Notes: a model not told the origin generated them from the sequence alone. A stretch of 64,000 bases of DNA from Streptomyces gossypii (GCF_025165795.1 NZ_JAJAGO010000015.1:112001-176000); one strand, 5' to 3'; shown: positions 40,495 to 49,100, numbered from the stretch's first letter. Numbers and translations: made by a program.

Positions 40495-42293
40495 GCGCGC
40501 CGACTCGCGGCAGGAGAAACCGGCGGCAGCCACCGCCCCCCAACCCGCTCCTCGCGCTCAACTACCAGCGCGGCCTGGAGATCGTCCGCCGGGACGCCGC
40601 GCTCGGCTCGCTGAACGCGGACTTCTGCCGTACTTCCTGCCGGGTCGTCCCGAAGGAGGGCTGGGCGCTTGTCGAGTCGGACGGCTGCGTGCACGTCAAC
40701 CCGCAGCGGCTGGCCGAACCGGACGAGTGGGCCTGGGTGCTGGCCCACTGCCTGCTGCACCTGGGCTTCGGCCATCTTCCGGCGGCCAGAGGGGAACGGG
40801 TACAACCGGACCAGTACGAGAGGGCCGCCCGCTGTGTGGTGGTGTGCCGGTTCCAGCAGTCGCTCCCGGTGGGCTCCCCGCCGTTCGAACTGCCGGAGTC
40901 CTTCCCCGGCGGGGACGAGGAGCAACTCGCGGAGCGCTTCCGCCAAGGCGGCATCCCGGAGCGGTACGCACACTGCGGGGCGGGCGGCACGGAGCCGGAC
41001 CAGCGGCTCGATCCCTGGCCCTACCAGCGGGACCCGGAGGACTGGCGCGAGATCTTCGCCCGCTCGCTGACCCGCACGGTATCGGCCGCGATGAGCGCCG
41101 CCGGGCACCAGCCGGGTGGACCCGCAAAGGGGCCGTGGAACAGGGCACTTGACTGGTTCGTCTCCTCCTACCCGCTGCTGGGCGGCATCGCCTCGGGGAT
41201 GACGGTGATCGCGGACGCGGAGCTCGCCCGCGCCCACCAGATCTCGGTGGCCGCCGTGAACGCCGCCGCCGGCGAGATCTACGTCAACCCCCGGCGCACG
41301 CACTCGGAGGAGGAGTGGCGGTTCATCCTGGCGCACGAGATGCTGCACGCAGCGCTGCGTCACGCCGACCGGCGCGGCCACCGCGACCCGTACCTCTTCA
41401 ACGTCGCCTGCGACTACGTCATCAACAGCTGGCTGGTGGAGATGGGCGTCGGCGAGATGCCGGAGGGACTGCTCTACGACACGGCCCTCACCGGCCTGTC
41501 CGCCGAGGAGGTCTACGACCGGATCACCAACGACGCCCGCCGCAAACGCCGGCTCGCCACCCTGCGCGGCAAGGGCCGGGGCGACATCCTGGGCGAGCCG
41601 CTGCCGCACTCCGGCTCCCCGGCGGACCATGTCGACCTGGACGAGTTCTACCGCCGCGGCCTGCTCCAGGGCTTCGACCTGCACGACCGCAGGCGCGGCA
41701 CGCTTCCGGCCGGGCTGGTGGAGGAGATCCAGGCACTGGCCCACCCCCCGCTGCCCTGGGACGTACGGCTCGCCCGGTGGTTCGACGAGTACGTGCCCCG
41801 CCCCGAACCGCTGCGCAGCTTCGCCCGCCCCGCCCGCCGACAGGCGTCCACCCCCGACATCCCGCGTGCGGGCCGGTACTTCCCGCCGGAGGAAGCGGAG
41901 CGCTGCACCTTCGGGGTGGTACTGGACACCTCCGGCTCCATGGACCGGCGGCTGCTCGGCAAGGCGCTGGGCGCCATCGCCTCGTACGCCGAGTCGCGCG
42001 ACGTACCGGCGGCGCGGGTGGTCTTCTGCGACGCGGCACCCTTCGACGCGGGGTATCTGCCGGCCACCGAGATCGCGGCCCGGGTACGGGTACGGGGCCG
42101 TGGCGGCACCGTACTGCAACCCGGCGTCGAACTGCTGCTCGCCGCCGAGGACTTCCCGCCGGGAGCCCCGGTGCTGCTGATCACAGACGGGGCGTGCGAC
42201 GTACTGCGGGTGCGGCGCGAACACGCCTTCCTGCTGCCGCGCGGCGCCCGCCTGCCGTTCGCACCACGGGGACCGGTCTTCGAGATGCACTGA
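40491..42293 (+). CDS. DUF2201-type metallopeptidase plus vWA protein
   Basis: 600 residues. A zincin-like domain is present twice: a degenerate first copy with AHCLLHLGFGH (85-95, Glu replaced by Cys) and an intact second copy with AHEMLHAALRH (281-291, HExxH). The C-terminal domain (about 460-600) is a vWA fold with the metal-binding DTSGSM (479-484) and a final ITDG. Basic N-terminus, no membrane segment. Its GTG overlaps the MoxR stop, so the two form one unit. MoxR-vWA pairs assemble or cut target proteins in other systems; here the target may lie in the following NLR-like gene, but that is only position-based. Confidence 0.87.
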   Translation: MSAPTRGRRNRRQPPPPNPLLALNYQRGLEIVRRDAALGSLNADFCRTSCRVVPKEGWALVESDGCVHVNPQRLAEPDEWAWVLAHCLLHLGFGHLPAARGERVQPDQYERAARCVVVCRFQQSLPVGSPPFELPESFPGGDEEQLAERFRQGGIPERYAHCGAGGTEPDQRLDPWPYQRDPEDWREIFARSLTRTVSAAMSAAGHQPGGPAKGPWNRALDWFVSSYPLLGGIASGMTVIADAELARAHQISVAAVNAAAGEIYVNPRRTHSEEEWRFILAHEMLHAALRHADRRGHRDPYLFNVACDYVINSWLVEMGVGEMPEGLLYDTALTGLSAEEVYDRITNDARRKRRLATLRGKGRGDILGEPLPHSGSPADHVDLDEFYRRGLLQGFDLHDRRRGTLPAGLVEEIQALAHPPLPWDVRLARWFDEYVPRPEPLRSFARPARRQASTPDIPRAGRYFPPEEAERCTFGVVLDTSGSMDRRLLGKALGAIASYAESRDVPAARVVFCDAAPFDAGYLPATEIAARVRVRGRGGTVLQPGVELLLAAEDFPPGAPVLLITDGACDVLRVRREHAFLLPRGARLPFAPRGPVFEMH

Positions 42294-42408
42294 CGAGGGT
42301 CCCGCACATTCCCGGGTGGTTGCTGATCACCTCTGATGCCTGCTGAGTGGCCGGAAGTTTGGCGAACTGCTGGCGGGTAGCGGGCTCCGAACGGGAGGAT
42401 CAACTCTT

Positions 42409-45400
42409 ATGGGCGGGTGGGGGCGTTGGGGTTTACGTATCGCGGTCGCGTTGTGTGTGGGCACGGTGGTGTGGCTGCTGGTGACGGTGTTGCTGGGTGG
42501 GTGGGACAAGGCTGACCCGATGGCCAGCGTGTTCGGTGGCATCACGGGCATCTCGGCGCTGGCCCTCCCCTTGATCCTCTCCTTGCGTACCGGGTCGGGT
42601 GCAGCTGCGGATCCACCTCCGCCGTCGGCTCAGGCGGTGCCCGAGTGGGTGGTGGATCGAGACGAAGCCGAACAGGTCGTCGCAGCGGTCTGTCGCCGCG
42701 GTGGTCGGCGGAGCGGCAGCGCCGCGGTGGGGATCACCACGGGCCTGCAGGGGGCGGGCGGGTTCGGAAAGACGATGCTTGCGCGTGTGGCCTGCGCGCA
42801 TCCGAAGGTCCGCCGGCACTTCAAGGGCCGGGTTTACGTGGTCACCATCGGTCGGGATGTGCGGGGCCGGGCGGCGATCGCGGCGAGGGTCGCGGAGACG
42901 ATCCGTTTTGTTACGGGCGACACTCTCGAAGTCGGCCACGATCCGGAACAGGCAGGCGACCACCTCGGCCGTCTGCTGGCCCAGCGCCCCCGCACCCTGC
43001 TGGTGATCGACGACGTCTGGGAACCCGAGCAGCTGGAGCCCTTCCTGCGCGGCGCCCAGGACCGGTGCGTCCGGCTGGTGACCACCCGCACGCCGGCCGT
43101 GCTCCCGCCCGCCACGACCCGCGTCACGGTCGACCGGATGTCCTCAAAGCAGGCGAGGGCAGTACTCACCCACGACCTGCAGCCCGCACCACCAAACGAC
43201 GTGGTGAACGCACTCCTCAAGCAGACCGGGCAGTGGGCCCTGCTGCTGCGCATGGTCAACCAGGTCATCGCCACCCAGGCCGCCACCGGCGCGGACACCG
43301 CTGAGGCCGCCTGGACCGTTGTGGACCGGCTGCGCGCCTTGGGCCCGGCAGGCCAAGACCCGGACGCCCCGCTGGACCTGGATGATCAGCAGCGCAGGAA
43401 CACCGCTGTGCGAGCCAGCATCCAGGCCGCCACCAGTCTGCTGCCGCCCGGCGGCGAGCGCCGGTTCACCGAGCTCGGGATCTTCGCCGAAGACGAAGCC
43501 GTCCCCCTGCCCCTGGTAGCGATGCTGTGGCAGGCCACCGACGGCCTCAACGAATCCCGGGCCCGAGCCTTGTGCAAGCAGATGGCCGACCTGTCCCTCC
43601 TCACCCTCACTACCGACGTCCCCGGCGGCGCCCTCGCCCTCCATGACGTCGTCCGCGACTACCTGCGCGCCGAACTCGCCACCGATCTGACCACCGTCAA
43701 CGCCGCCCTGGTCGACGCCGTTGCCGCCCCCCTGCCCCCCGACGACGACACGGGCACGGCGTGGTGGCACACCCATATCGGCTACCTCCAAGACCACCTC
43801 ATCGAGCACCTCATCGACGCCGGACGTGCCACTCAGGCTGAAGCCGTGGCGGGGCACTTCCACTGGGTGCGCGCCCGCCTGCACCAGCGCGGCTCCACAG
43901 CACCCTGGCGCGACCTTGACCGCATCGACACCCCAGCCTCCCGCTCCCTGGCCAGAAACCTGGCCCGCGCCGCCCACCTTCTCTCCCCCACAACTCCCCC
44001 GCACGCCCTCGACGTCGTCCTGCTCAGCCGGGTTACCGAAGCCCCGCACTGGCACCGCACCGCGACCCTCCCCTCAGATGTTCCTGCTCTCATCGACCGA
44101 TGGCCGCCACCCGACCTGCCCGACCCTGCTCTGATCCGCACCCTGACCAGTCATACCGGCCCTGTGCGTGCGGCGGCGGTCAGCCCGGACGGGACCTGGC
44201 TCGCCACCACCAGCACCGATCAGACAGTGCGGATCTGGGACCCCACCACCGGCACAGAGGTACGAACCCTCACCGGCCACACCGGCCCAGTACATGCGGT
44301 AGCGGTCAGCCCGGACGGGACCTGGCTCGCCACCGGCGACGACGATGGGACGGTGCGGATCTGGGACCCCACCACCGGCACAGAGGTACGAACCCTCACC
44401 GGCCACACCCACGCAGTACGTGCAGTGGCGGTCAGCCCGGACGGCTCCTGGCTCGCCACCCACGGCGACGGGACGGTGCGGATCTGGGACCCCACCACCG
44501 GCACAGAGGTACGAACCCTCACCAGCCACACTCGCGCAGTACGTGCGGTGGCGGTCAGCCCGGACGGGACCTGGCTCGCCACCACCGACGGCGGTCAGAC
44601 GGTGCGGATCTGGGACCCCACCACCGGCACAGAGGTACGAACCCTCACCGGCCACACCGGCCCAGTACATGCGGTAGCGGTCAGCCCGGACGGGACCTGG
44701 CTCGCCACCACCGACGGCGGTCAGACGGTGCGGATCTGGGACCCCACCACCGGCACAGAGGTACGAACCCTCAGCGGCCACACCGGCCACGTGTATTCGG
44801 TGGCGGTCAGCCCGGACGGGACCTGGCTCGCCACCACCAGCACCGATCAGACAGTGCGGATCTGGGACCCCACCACCGGCACAGAGGTACGAACCCTGAC
44901 CGGCCACACCGGCCACGTGTTTTCGGTGAAGTTCAGCCCGGACGGGACCTGGCTCGCCACCGGCGACATCGACGGGAGGGTGCGGATCTGGGACCCCACC
45001 ACCGGCACAGAGGTACGAACCCTCCACACCGGCCTGGTGCCTGCGATGGTGTCAGTCAGTCCGGACGGGACCTGGCTCGCCACCTCCGACGGCGACGGGA
45101 CGGTGCGGATCTGGGACCCCACCACCGGCACAGAGGTACGAACCCTGACCAGCCACACCGGCCCGGTATCGGTGAGGTTCAGTCCGGACAGGACCTGGCT
45201 CGCCACCACCGACGGCGACGGGACGATGCGGATCTGGGACCCCACCACCGGCACAGGGGTACGAACCCTCACCGGCCACACCCACGCAGTACGTGCAGTG
45301 GCGGTCAGCCCGGACGGGACCTGGCTCGCCACCGGCGACACCGACGGGAGGGTGCGGATCTGGGACCCCACCACCGGCACAGGGGTACGAACCCTCACCG

Positions 45401-45996
45401 GCCACACCCACGCAGTACATGCAGTGGAGTTCAGCCCGGACGGGACCTGGCTCGCCACCGGCGACGACGATGGGAGGGTGCGGATCTGGGACCCCACCAC
45501 CGGCACAGAGGTACGAACCCTCCACACCGGCCTGGTGCCTGCGATGGTGTCAGTCAGTCCGGACGGGACCTGGCTCGCCACCACCAGCACCGATCTGACC
45601 GTGCGGATCTGGGACCCCACCACCGGCACAGAGGTACGAACCCTCACCAGCCACACCCACGCAGTACATGCAGTGGAGTTCAGCCCGGACGGGACCTGGC
45701 TCGCCACCGGCGACGACGATGGGACGGTGCGGATCTGGGACCCCACCACCGGCACAGAGGTACGAACCCTCACCGGCCACACCCACGCAGTACATGCGGT
45801 AGCGGTCAGCCCGGACGGGACCTGGCTCGCCACCACCAGCACCGATCAGACAGTGCGGATCTGGGACCCCACCACCGGCACGGCGGTGGCCATGATGCGT
45901 ACCGATAGTCGCCTGACCACCTGTTCCTGGAACCCAGATGGACAAGCATTGTTTGTAGGCGGGCCAGCAGGCTTGTTCGGCTACGACCTGCGCTAG
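42409..45996 (+). CDS. NLR-like STAND protein: 2TM, NB-ARC, 14 WD40 repeats
   Basis: 1195 residues. Two N-terminal transmembrane segments (about 8-30 and 37-59). NB-ARC NTPase (about 80-420): P-loop GLQGAGGFGKT (112-122), Walker B LLVIDDVW (197-204), VTTRT (224-228), and LHD (411-413) equivalent to the MHD motif. A helical linker (about 430-575) follows. The C-terminal half is 14 WD40 units of about 42 residues, nearly identical (shared VRIWDPTTGTEVRTL), plus a final degenerate blade. Fourteen blades fit two propellers. This is the layout of sensors in programmed-cell-death or conflict systems: ligand on the propellers, NTP-driven oligomerisation, membrane effector at the N-terminus. ATG follows GGGAGG. 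Confidence 0.9.
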   Translation: MGGWGRWGLRIAVALCVGTVVWLLVTVLLGGWDKADPMASVFGGITGISALALPLILSLRTGSGAAADPPPPSAQAVPEWVVDRDEAEQVVAAVCRRGGRRSGSAAVGITTGLQGAGGFGKTMLARVACAHPKVRRHFKGRVYVVTIGRDVRGRAAIAARVAETIRFVTGDTLEVGHDPEQAGDHLGRLLAQRPRTLLVIDDVWEPEQLEPFLRGAQDRCVRLVTTRTPAVLPPATTRVTVDRMSSKQARAVLTHDLQPAPPNDVVNALLKQTGQWALLLRMVNQVIATQAATGADTAEAAWTVVDRLRALGPAGQDPDAPLDLDDQQRRNTAVRASIQAATSLLPPGGERRFTELGIFAEDEAVPLPLVAMLWQATDGLNESRARALCKQMADLSLLTLTTDVPGGALALHDVVRDYLRAELATDLTTVNAALVDAVAAPLPPDDDTGTAWWHTHIGYLQDHLIEHLIDAGRATQAEAVAGHFHWVRARLHQRGSTAPWRDLDRIDTPASRSLARNLARAAHLLSPTTPPHALDVVLLSRVTEAPHWHRTATLPSDVPALIDRWPPPDLPDPALIRTLTSHTGPVRAAAVSPDGTWLATTSTDQTVRIWDPTTGTEVRTLTGHTGPVHAVAVSPDGTWLATGDDDGTVRIWDPTTGTEVRTLTGHTHAVRAVAVSPDGSWLATHGDGTVRIWDPTTGTEVRTLTSHTRAVRAVAVSPDGTWLATTDGGQTVRIWDPTTGTEVRTLTGHTGPVHAVAVSPDGTWLATTDGGQTVRIWDPTTGTEVRTLSGHTGHVYSVAVSPDGTWLATTSTDQTVRIWDPTTGTEVRTLTGHTGHVFSVKFSPDGTWLATGDIDGRVRIWDPTTGTEVRTLHTGLVPAMVSVSPDGTWLATSDGDGTVRIWDPTTGTEVRTLTSHTGPVSVRFSPDRTWLATTDGDGTMRIWDPTTGTGVRTLTGHTHAVRAVAVSPDGTWLATGDTDGRVRIWDPTTGTGVRTLTGHTHAVHAVEFSPDGTWLATGDDDGRVRIWDPTTGTEVRTLHTGLVPAMVSVSPDGTWLATTSTDLTVRIWDPTTGTEVRTLTSHTHAVHAVEFSPDGTWLATGDDDGTVRIWDPTTGTEVRTLTGHTHAVHAVAVSPDGTWLATTSTDQTVRIWDPTTGTAVAMMRTDSRLTTCSWNPDGQALFVGGPAGLFGYDLR
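44137..45890 (+). repeat. Array of 14 near-identical WD40-coding repeats
   Basis: Fourteen units of about 126 bases. A segment of about 45 bases around GGATCTGGGACCCCACCACC is nearly unchanged between units. Differences cluster at a few codons after SHT/GHT and in the loop before VRIWD, for example STDQ, DDDG, TDGGQ and IDGR. Recent duplication or gene conversion with variation limited to the ligand-facing surface would give this pattern. Confidence 0.92.
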
Positions 45997-46602
45997 CGCC
46001 CCCGCAGCGCGTGAACCCTCTCCACCTGCTCCAACTACGCCGAGATCAACTGCCTCGGAGAGTGGCTACTACCGGCACCTGCGGCAACTCCGGTCACTCC
46101 GTGATCGAACCACTGATCGCCGATGAACGAACCCTCGTGCCCCGCCCCAACCAGCCGAGTCCCTGCTCGCCCTCCCGGAGGCGGGTCCCGAGGTGATAGG
46201 AACCGCCGTGATGACGTCACAGGCCCGCCCCCATACCCCTTCTTGACCACATCCCCGGCGAAGGCCGGATGCCCAACGGGAATGCGGTCGCGGTCTCCCC
46301 GCGAGTCCGGCTCCGCCAGCACGCCAGAGAGGCCGCCGCTGGTGTCGGCAGCAGCCCAGCGTGGAGCGGAGCGCGGCCCAGCTCGGGGAGCGTCCACAGC
46401 CTGTGTCAAGCCGTCCAGCTCGCTGAGGGTCTCTGCCTGACGAGGCTTCGGCGGCGGGCGCCTGGTCGACGCCCTCGGCGGCCCGGTGGCGAGCCAGCAG
46501 CGGACTGCCGCTGTCCGCATGGACATTCGCCACGAAGCAGCAGCACAGCGCCCCCAAGCGGCCGATCGTGGCCGTGTGGGGGCGCGTTTCTGCGTGTGCG
46601 AG
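45997..46602. other. Intergenic region after the NLR-like gene
   Basis: 606 bases with no supported gene. Open frames on both strands have poor codon usage and no family resemblance; a frame at 46035-46526 on the minus strand was considered and rejected. A hairpin at 46548-46585 precedes the DUF397 gene's 3' end. Some of this DNA may be remnant sequence. Confidence 0.55.
46548..46585 (-). terminator. Hairpin after the DUF397 gene
   Basis: Outer stem GCGCCCCC (46548-46555) with GGGGGCGC (46578-46585), with a second inner pairing CGGCC/GGCCG. It lies 18 bases past the DUF397 stop on the minus strand. Confidence 0.6.
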
Positions 46603-46812
46603 TCAGGCCGCGAGGTCCCCGCCCTTGACGGCCGTCACGAAGGCGGCCCAGCCGTCCGCCGGGAAGACCAGCGCGGGCCCCTGGGGGTCCTTGCTGTCCC
46701 TCACCGGCAGGACATCGGCGTACCCGTCCGCCACCTCCACGCAGTTCGCCTGTCCGTTGCTGTAACTGCTGGTGCGCCATGCGGCACAGCCGAAGTCAGT
46801 GTGCGTGTTCAT
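46603..46812 (-). CDS. DUF397 domain protein
   Basis: 69 residues. Typical streptomycete DUF397: AWRTSSYSNGQANCVEVADGY, then VRDSKDPQGPALVFPADGWAAFVTAVK. Small partner proteins of this family accompany DUF5753 regulators and, in studied cases, bind or oppose them as in BldB/Scr-type pairs. ATG 46812 follows GGGAGAAC and overlaps the end of the upstream regulator gene by 17 bases, so the two are coupled. Confidence 0.93.
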   Translation of the reverse strand: MNTHTDFGCAAWRTSSYSNGQANCVEVADGYADVLPVRDSKDPQGPALVFPADGWAAFVTAVKGGDLAA

Positions 46813-47683
46813 GTTCTCCCGCCATTTCAGTCATCAGGCGCACGGACGCCCGCTCATCGAGTGATTGCTCCCACAGACTTCCAAATGCATTGTCGAACGC
46901 CTCCACCTCCTTCGGCTTGTCCAGATACAGGCAGCCGGTGTAGCCGTCCACGTAGACGATTGGCGGTTCGGTGTCAGCGCCGGTTCCGGTGAGCGGAAAC
47001 CGCAGGATCACGAACGGCCCGCTCATCGCGCCGAGGTGGAGGGGCGCAGTCAACGGCATCACCCGGATCATGACATTGGGCAACTCGGCTGCTCCAATGA
47101 TGTGCGCGAGCTGGGCTGCCATGACACCATGCCCGCCCACCGGTCGCCGGAGCGCCGCCTCACCGACCACCATGCGGAATTCGGGCCGGGCCATGCGCCG
47201 CGTGAGCAAGGCCTGCCGCGCGATGCGCAGCTGAACACGCCGCTCAACCTCCTCCGGGTCCTCGTCTGGGCTGAACACGCGGATGACATTGCGGGCGTAG
47301 TCCTCCGTCTGGAGCACCCCGGGCACGAGTTCACCCTCGTACCAGGCCAGGTTCGACGCCACCTCTTCCAAACTCATGTAGATGTCGAAGCCCTGGGGGA
47401 TGACGTCCCCGTAGGCGTGCCACCAGCCGCGCGCCTTGGTCTCCTTCGCGAGCCCCATCAGCGCATCCGTCATCTCCTCAGATGCGCCGTAGATCCGACA
47501 CATCAACTCGGCATCGTGGCTGCGCAGCGACGTCTGCCCAGTCTCGATCCGCCACATCTTCGCTTCGCTCCACTCCAGCGCCTCCGCCGCAGCTTTCACG
47601 CTGAGTCGCGCCCGTCCCCGCAGCTCTCTCAGGTGTCGGCCCAGTTGGCGCCTTGGCACCGTTGAACCGCTCGTCTTCTCCAT
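46796..47683 (-). CDS. XRE-type regulator with DUF5753 (Scr1-like)
   Basis: 295 residues. HTH near the N-terminus: LGRHLRELRGRARLSVKAAAEALEWSEAKMWRIETGQ. The rest is the DUF5753 sensor domain, with YEGELVPGVLQTEDYARNV, RRVQLRIARQALL and MAAQLAHIIGAAELPNVMIRVMPL. ATG 47683 follows AAGAGGTAAGAG. Paired with the DUF397 protein; such pairs control local gene sets in streptomycetes. Two CCGAAATGAA repeats lie upstream. Confidence 0.93.
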   Translation of the reverse strand: MEKTSGSTVPRRQLGRHLRELRGRARLSVKAAAEALEWSEAKMWRIETGQTSLRSHDAELMCRIYGASEEMTDALMGLAKETKARGWWHAYGDVIPQGFDIYMSLEEVASNLAWYEGELVPGVLQTEDYARNVIRVFSPDEDPEEVERRVQLRIARQALLTRRMARPEFRMVVGEAALRRPVGGHGVMAAQLAHIIGAAELPNVMIRVMPLTAPLHLGAMSGPFVILRFPLTGTGADTEPPIVYVDGYTGCLYLDKPKEVEAFDNAFGSLWEQSLDERASVRLMTEMAGEHEHAH

Positions 47684-47795
47684 CTCTTACCTCTTTCCCT
47701 TCCCCGGTATGAAGCACCCCCATCACCCGAAATGAAAGCATCGCATCCTTCAATCCACATTGCGATTCACCAATTTGAGTTCGCTAGCTGAATTA

Positions 47796-47820
47796 CCGAA
47801 ATGAAGGTTGCACTTTTCGG
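47796..47820. promoter_or_regulatory. Candidate Scr1-type operator in a divergent promoter
   Basis: CCGAAATGAA occurs at 47796-47805 and again at 47727-47736, 69 bases apart. The first copy forms an inverted repeat with TTTCGG (47815-47820). It lies between the regulator and the divergent small-gene cluster, in the most AT-rich stretch of this area. Confidence 0.5.
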
Positions 47821-47933
47821 TGAGGCGAGTGCAGTCTATGGGCCTGGTCGCAACGGGTGCCAACGCCGTTACTCACCGCTGTTGTTGACGGCACGTCATG
47901 CCTGCGACCCGCCACCCCCAACGGAGGGCAGCC

Positions 47934-48191
47934 ATGGCCACTGAACCCACCGCTCGCACCGTTCGCGCCGCGAGGATCCGCGATGCCGAAGGCGTCATCG
48001 ACGCCCTCACCGAGGGCTTCGAGCGGTGCGGCATCGCCCCGCCGCCAGCGCGGCCCGAGTCGACCGTTTGGAGATCCGATGACGATGAGGACCCGCCCCG
48101 CGTCATGGTCGGCCCCGTCGACCTCGACACCGTCCGGACACTCGCGGGAATCCTCCTCGCCCAGGCCGAGGAGCGGCGGCGGCGGCCGTGA
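47934..48191 (+). CDS. Hypothetical protein (85 aa)
   Basis: 85 residues. RTVRAARIRDAEGVIDALTEGFERCGIAPP, a charged segment, and a helical end VDLDTVRTLAGILLAQAEER. ATG 47934 follows GGAGGGCAGCC. Stop overlaps the next GTG (GTGA), so it belongs to the NUDIX module downstream. I do not recognise the family. Confidence 0.65.
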   Translation: MATEPTARTVRAARIRDAEGVIDALTEGFERCGIAPPPARPESTVWRSDDDEDPPRVMVGPVDLDTVRTLAGILLAQAEERRRRP

Positions 48192-48451
48192 CCTCCGACT
48201 ACCGTCCCGGGGTCTACCTGGTCGATCGCCGCACCCACCGGGTCGGCCGTCTCATGGAGGCGAACGGCAGCCCGTACTACCTGCTCCGCGCACCCACGGG
48301 CGGACGCGAGTGGGAGTGCCCGCCCTCCGCCGTACGGCTGGCCACGGAGCGGGAGCGCCGTGCGGCAGGCATCGCCGCGAACGGCACCGTACGGCCGCCG
48401 CCGCGCGAGTTATCGGCCATGGCGCGGCACGCGGCTGGCACCGGCTGGTGA
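48188..48451 (+). CDS. Hypothetical protein (87 aa)
   Basis: 87 residues. VYLVDRRTHRVGRLMEANGSPYYLLRAPTGGREWECPPSAVRLATERER. GTG start overlaps the preceding stop, and its stop overlaps the GTG of a micropeptide. Frequently seen as a small accessory gene near regulators of this kind in streptomycetes. Function unknown. Confidence 0.65.
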   Translation: MTSDYRPGVYLVDRRTHRVGRLMEANGSPYYLLRAPTGGREWECPPSAVRLATERERRAAGIAANGTVRPPPRELSAMARHAAGTGW

Positions 48452-48540
48452 CCAGCTGCGGGCTCGCGGGCCCCCTCTGGCTCCTGCTGCTCGCCGCCAG
48501 CCTCATCACCGCCGTGCGGCTCCTCCTCACCACCACCTGA
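48448..48540 (+). CDS. Single-TM micropeptide (30 aa)
   Basis: 30 residues, one hydrophobic helix: GPLWLLLLAASLITAVRLLL. GTG start overlaps the preceding stop (GTGA), so translation is coupled. It has normal codon bias. Being so short it may be missed by gene finders. Function unknown; could insert in the membrane. Confidence 0.5.
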   Translation: MTSCGLAGPLWLLLLAASLITAVRLLLTTT

Positions 48541-48558
48541 TCCGAAAGGCCCCGCCCG

Positions 48559-49008
48559 ATGAGCGTCAACGCACAAACGATCCGCATAGGGGACGTCGTG
48601 CGCGTGCGCGGCACGTTTCGGGTCGTGCGGGACCTGCGGTCGGTCCCCGGCGGCGGACGCCTCCTGGTCTTCACCAACGCCCGGCCCTTCCGGCTGAACC
48701 CGGCGGCCACCCTCGACACCCCGGGCCCAAGGGCGGCCCCGGGTCGCTCGCCGCAGCGATCCGCCCCGGCCGGAGCGCCGCGCAGCTGGCAGATCGCGCC
48801 CGGGAGCGACGACGACGCCGACCCCGTCACGCAGGCGATGATGTGCCGGGTGTGCGGCCTCACCTCCCCGCAGACGGAATCCGCCCACCCCGGACGGGTG
48901 TGGATGCTGGAGCACGCAGGCAAGAACCCCACGCACCGCGCCTACCACCAGATAACGCGCACCCCGTGGCGGGCCACGCTCGCCCCCAGCCCCACCACGG
49001 CCCCCTGA
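48559..49008 (+). CDS. Zinc-knuckle protein (DUF7848-like), second copy
   Basis: 149 residues. Beta-rich N-terminus TIRIGDVVRVRGTFRVVRDLRSVPGGGRL, Pro/Arg-rich middle, knuckle MMCRVCGLTS, then WMLEHAGKNPTHRAYHQI and TPWRATLAPS. It matches the layout of 22175-22630, where a NUDIX gene also follows. ATG after GAAAGG. The two copies share the VRVGDTV/IRIGDVV start, so the module is duplicated in this window. Confidence 0.72.
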   Translation: MSVNAQTIRIGDVVRVRGTFRVVRDLRSVPGGGRLLVFTNARPFRLNPAATLDTPGPRAAPGRSPQRSAPAGAPRSWQIAPGSDDDADPVTQAMMCRVCGLTSPQTESAHPGRVWMLEHAGKNPTHRAYHQITRTPWRATLAPSPTTAP

Positions 49009-49012
49009 GACC

Positions 49013-49100
49013 GGCCCCGGGCGCTCCTCTTGGCCGTGGTGAGCCCGGGGCCAACCCCCGCCCACGCTGCGCACACTCCAGGGCGGCGCAGCGTGGGCGG
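49013..49100 (+). terminator. Two hairpins between zinc-knuckle and NUDIX genes
   Basis: First stem GGCCCCGGGC (49013-49022) with GCCCGGGGCC (49043-49052). Second stem CCGCCCACGCTGCGC (49058-49072) with GCGCAGCGTGGGCGG (49086-49100). Each is a perfect stem. Together they probably reduce read-through, or form a structured leader for the NUDIX gene. Confidence 0.6.

Noticed and set aside
44137..45890. CRISPR-like periodicity
   Set aside because: Repeats are about 126 bases, in frame and coding for WD40 blades; there are no unique spacers and no cas genes.
44100..45908. A 602-codon frame in another phase of the WD40 array
   Set aside because: Periodic only because the underlying DNA repeats; it is a shadow of the WD40 gene.
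46035..46526. A 163-codon minus-strand gene after the NLR-like gene
   Set aside because: Poor codon usage, no recognisable family and no ribosome site.
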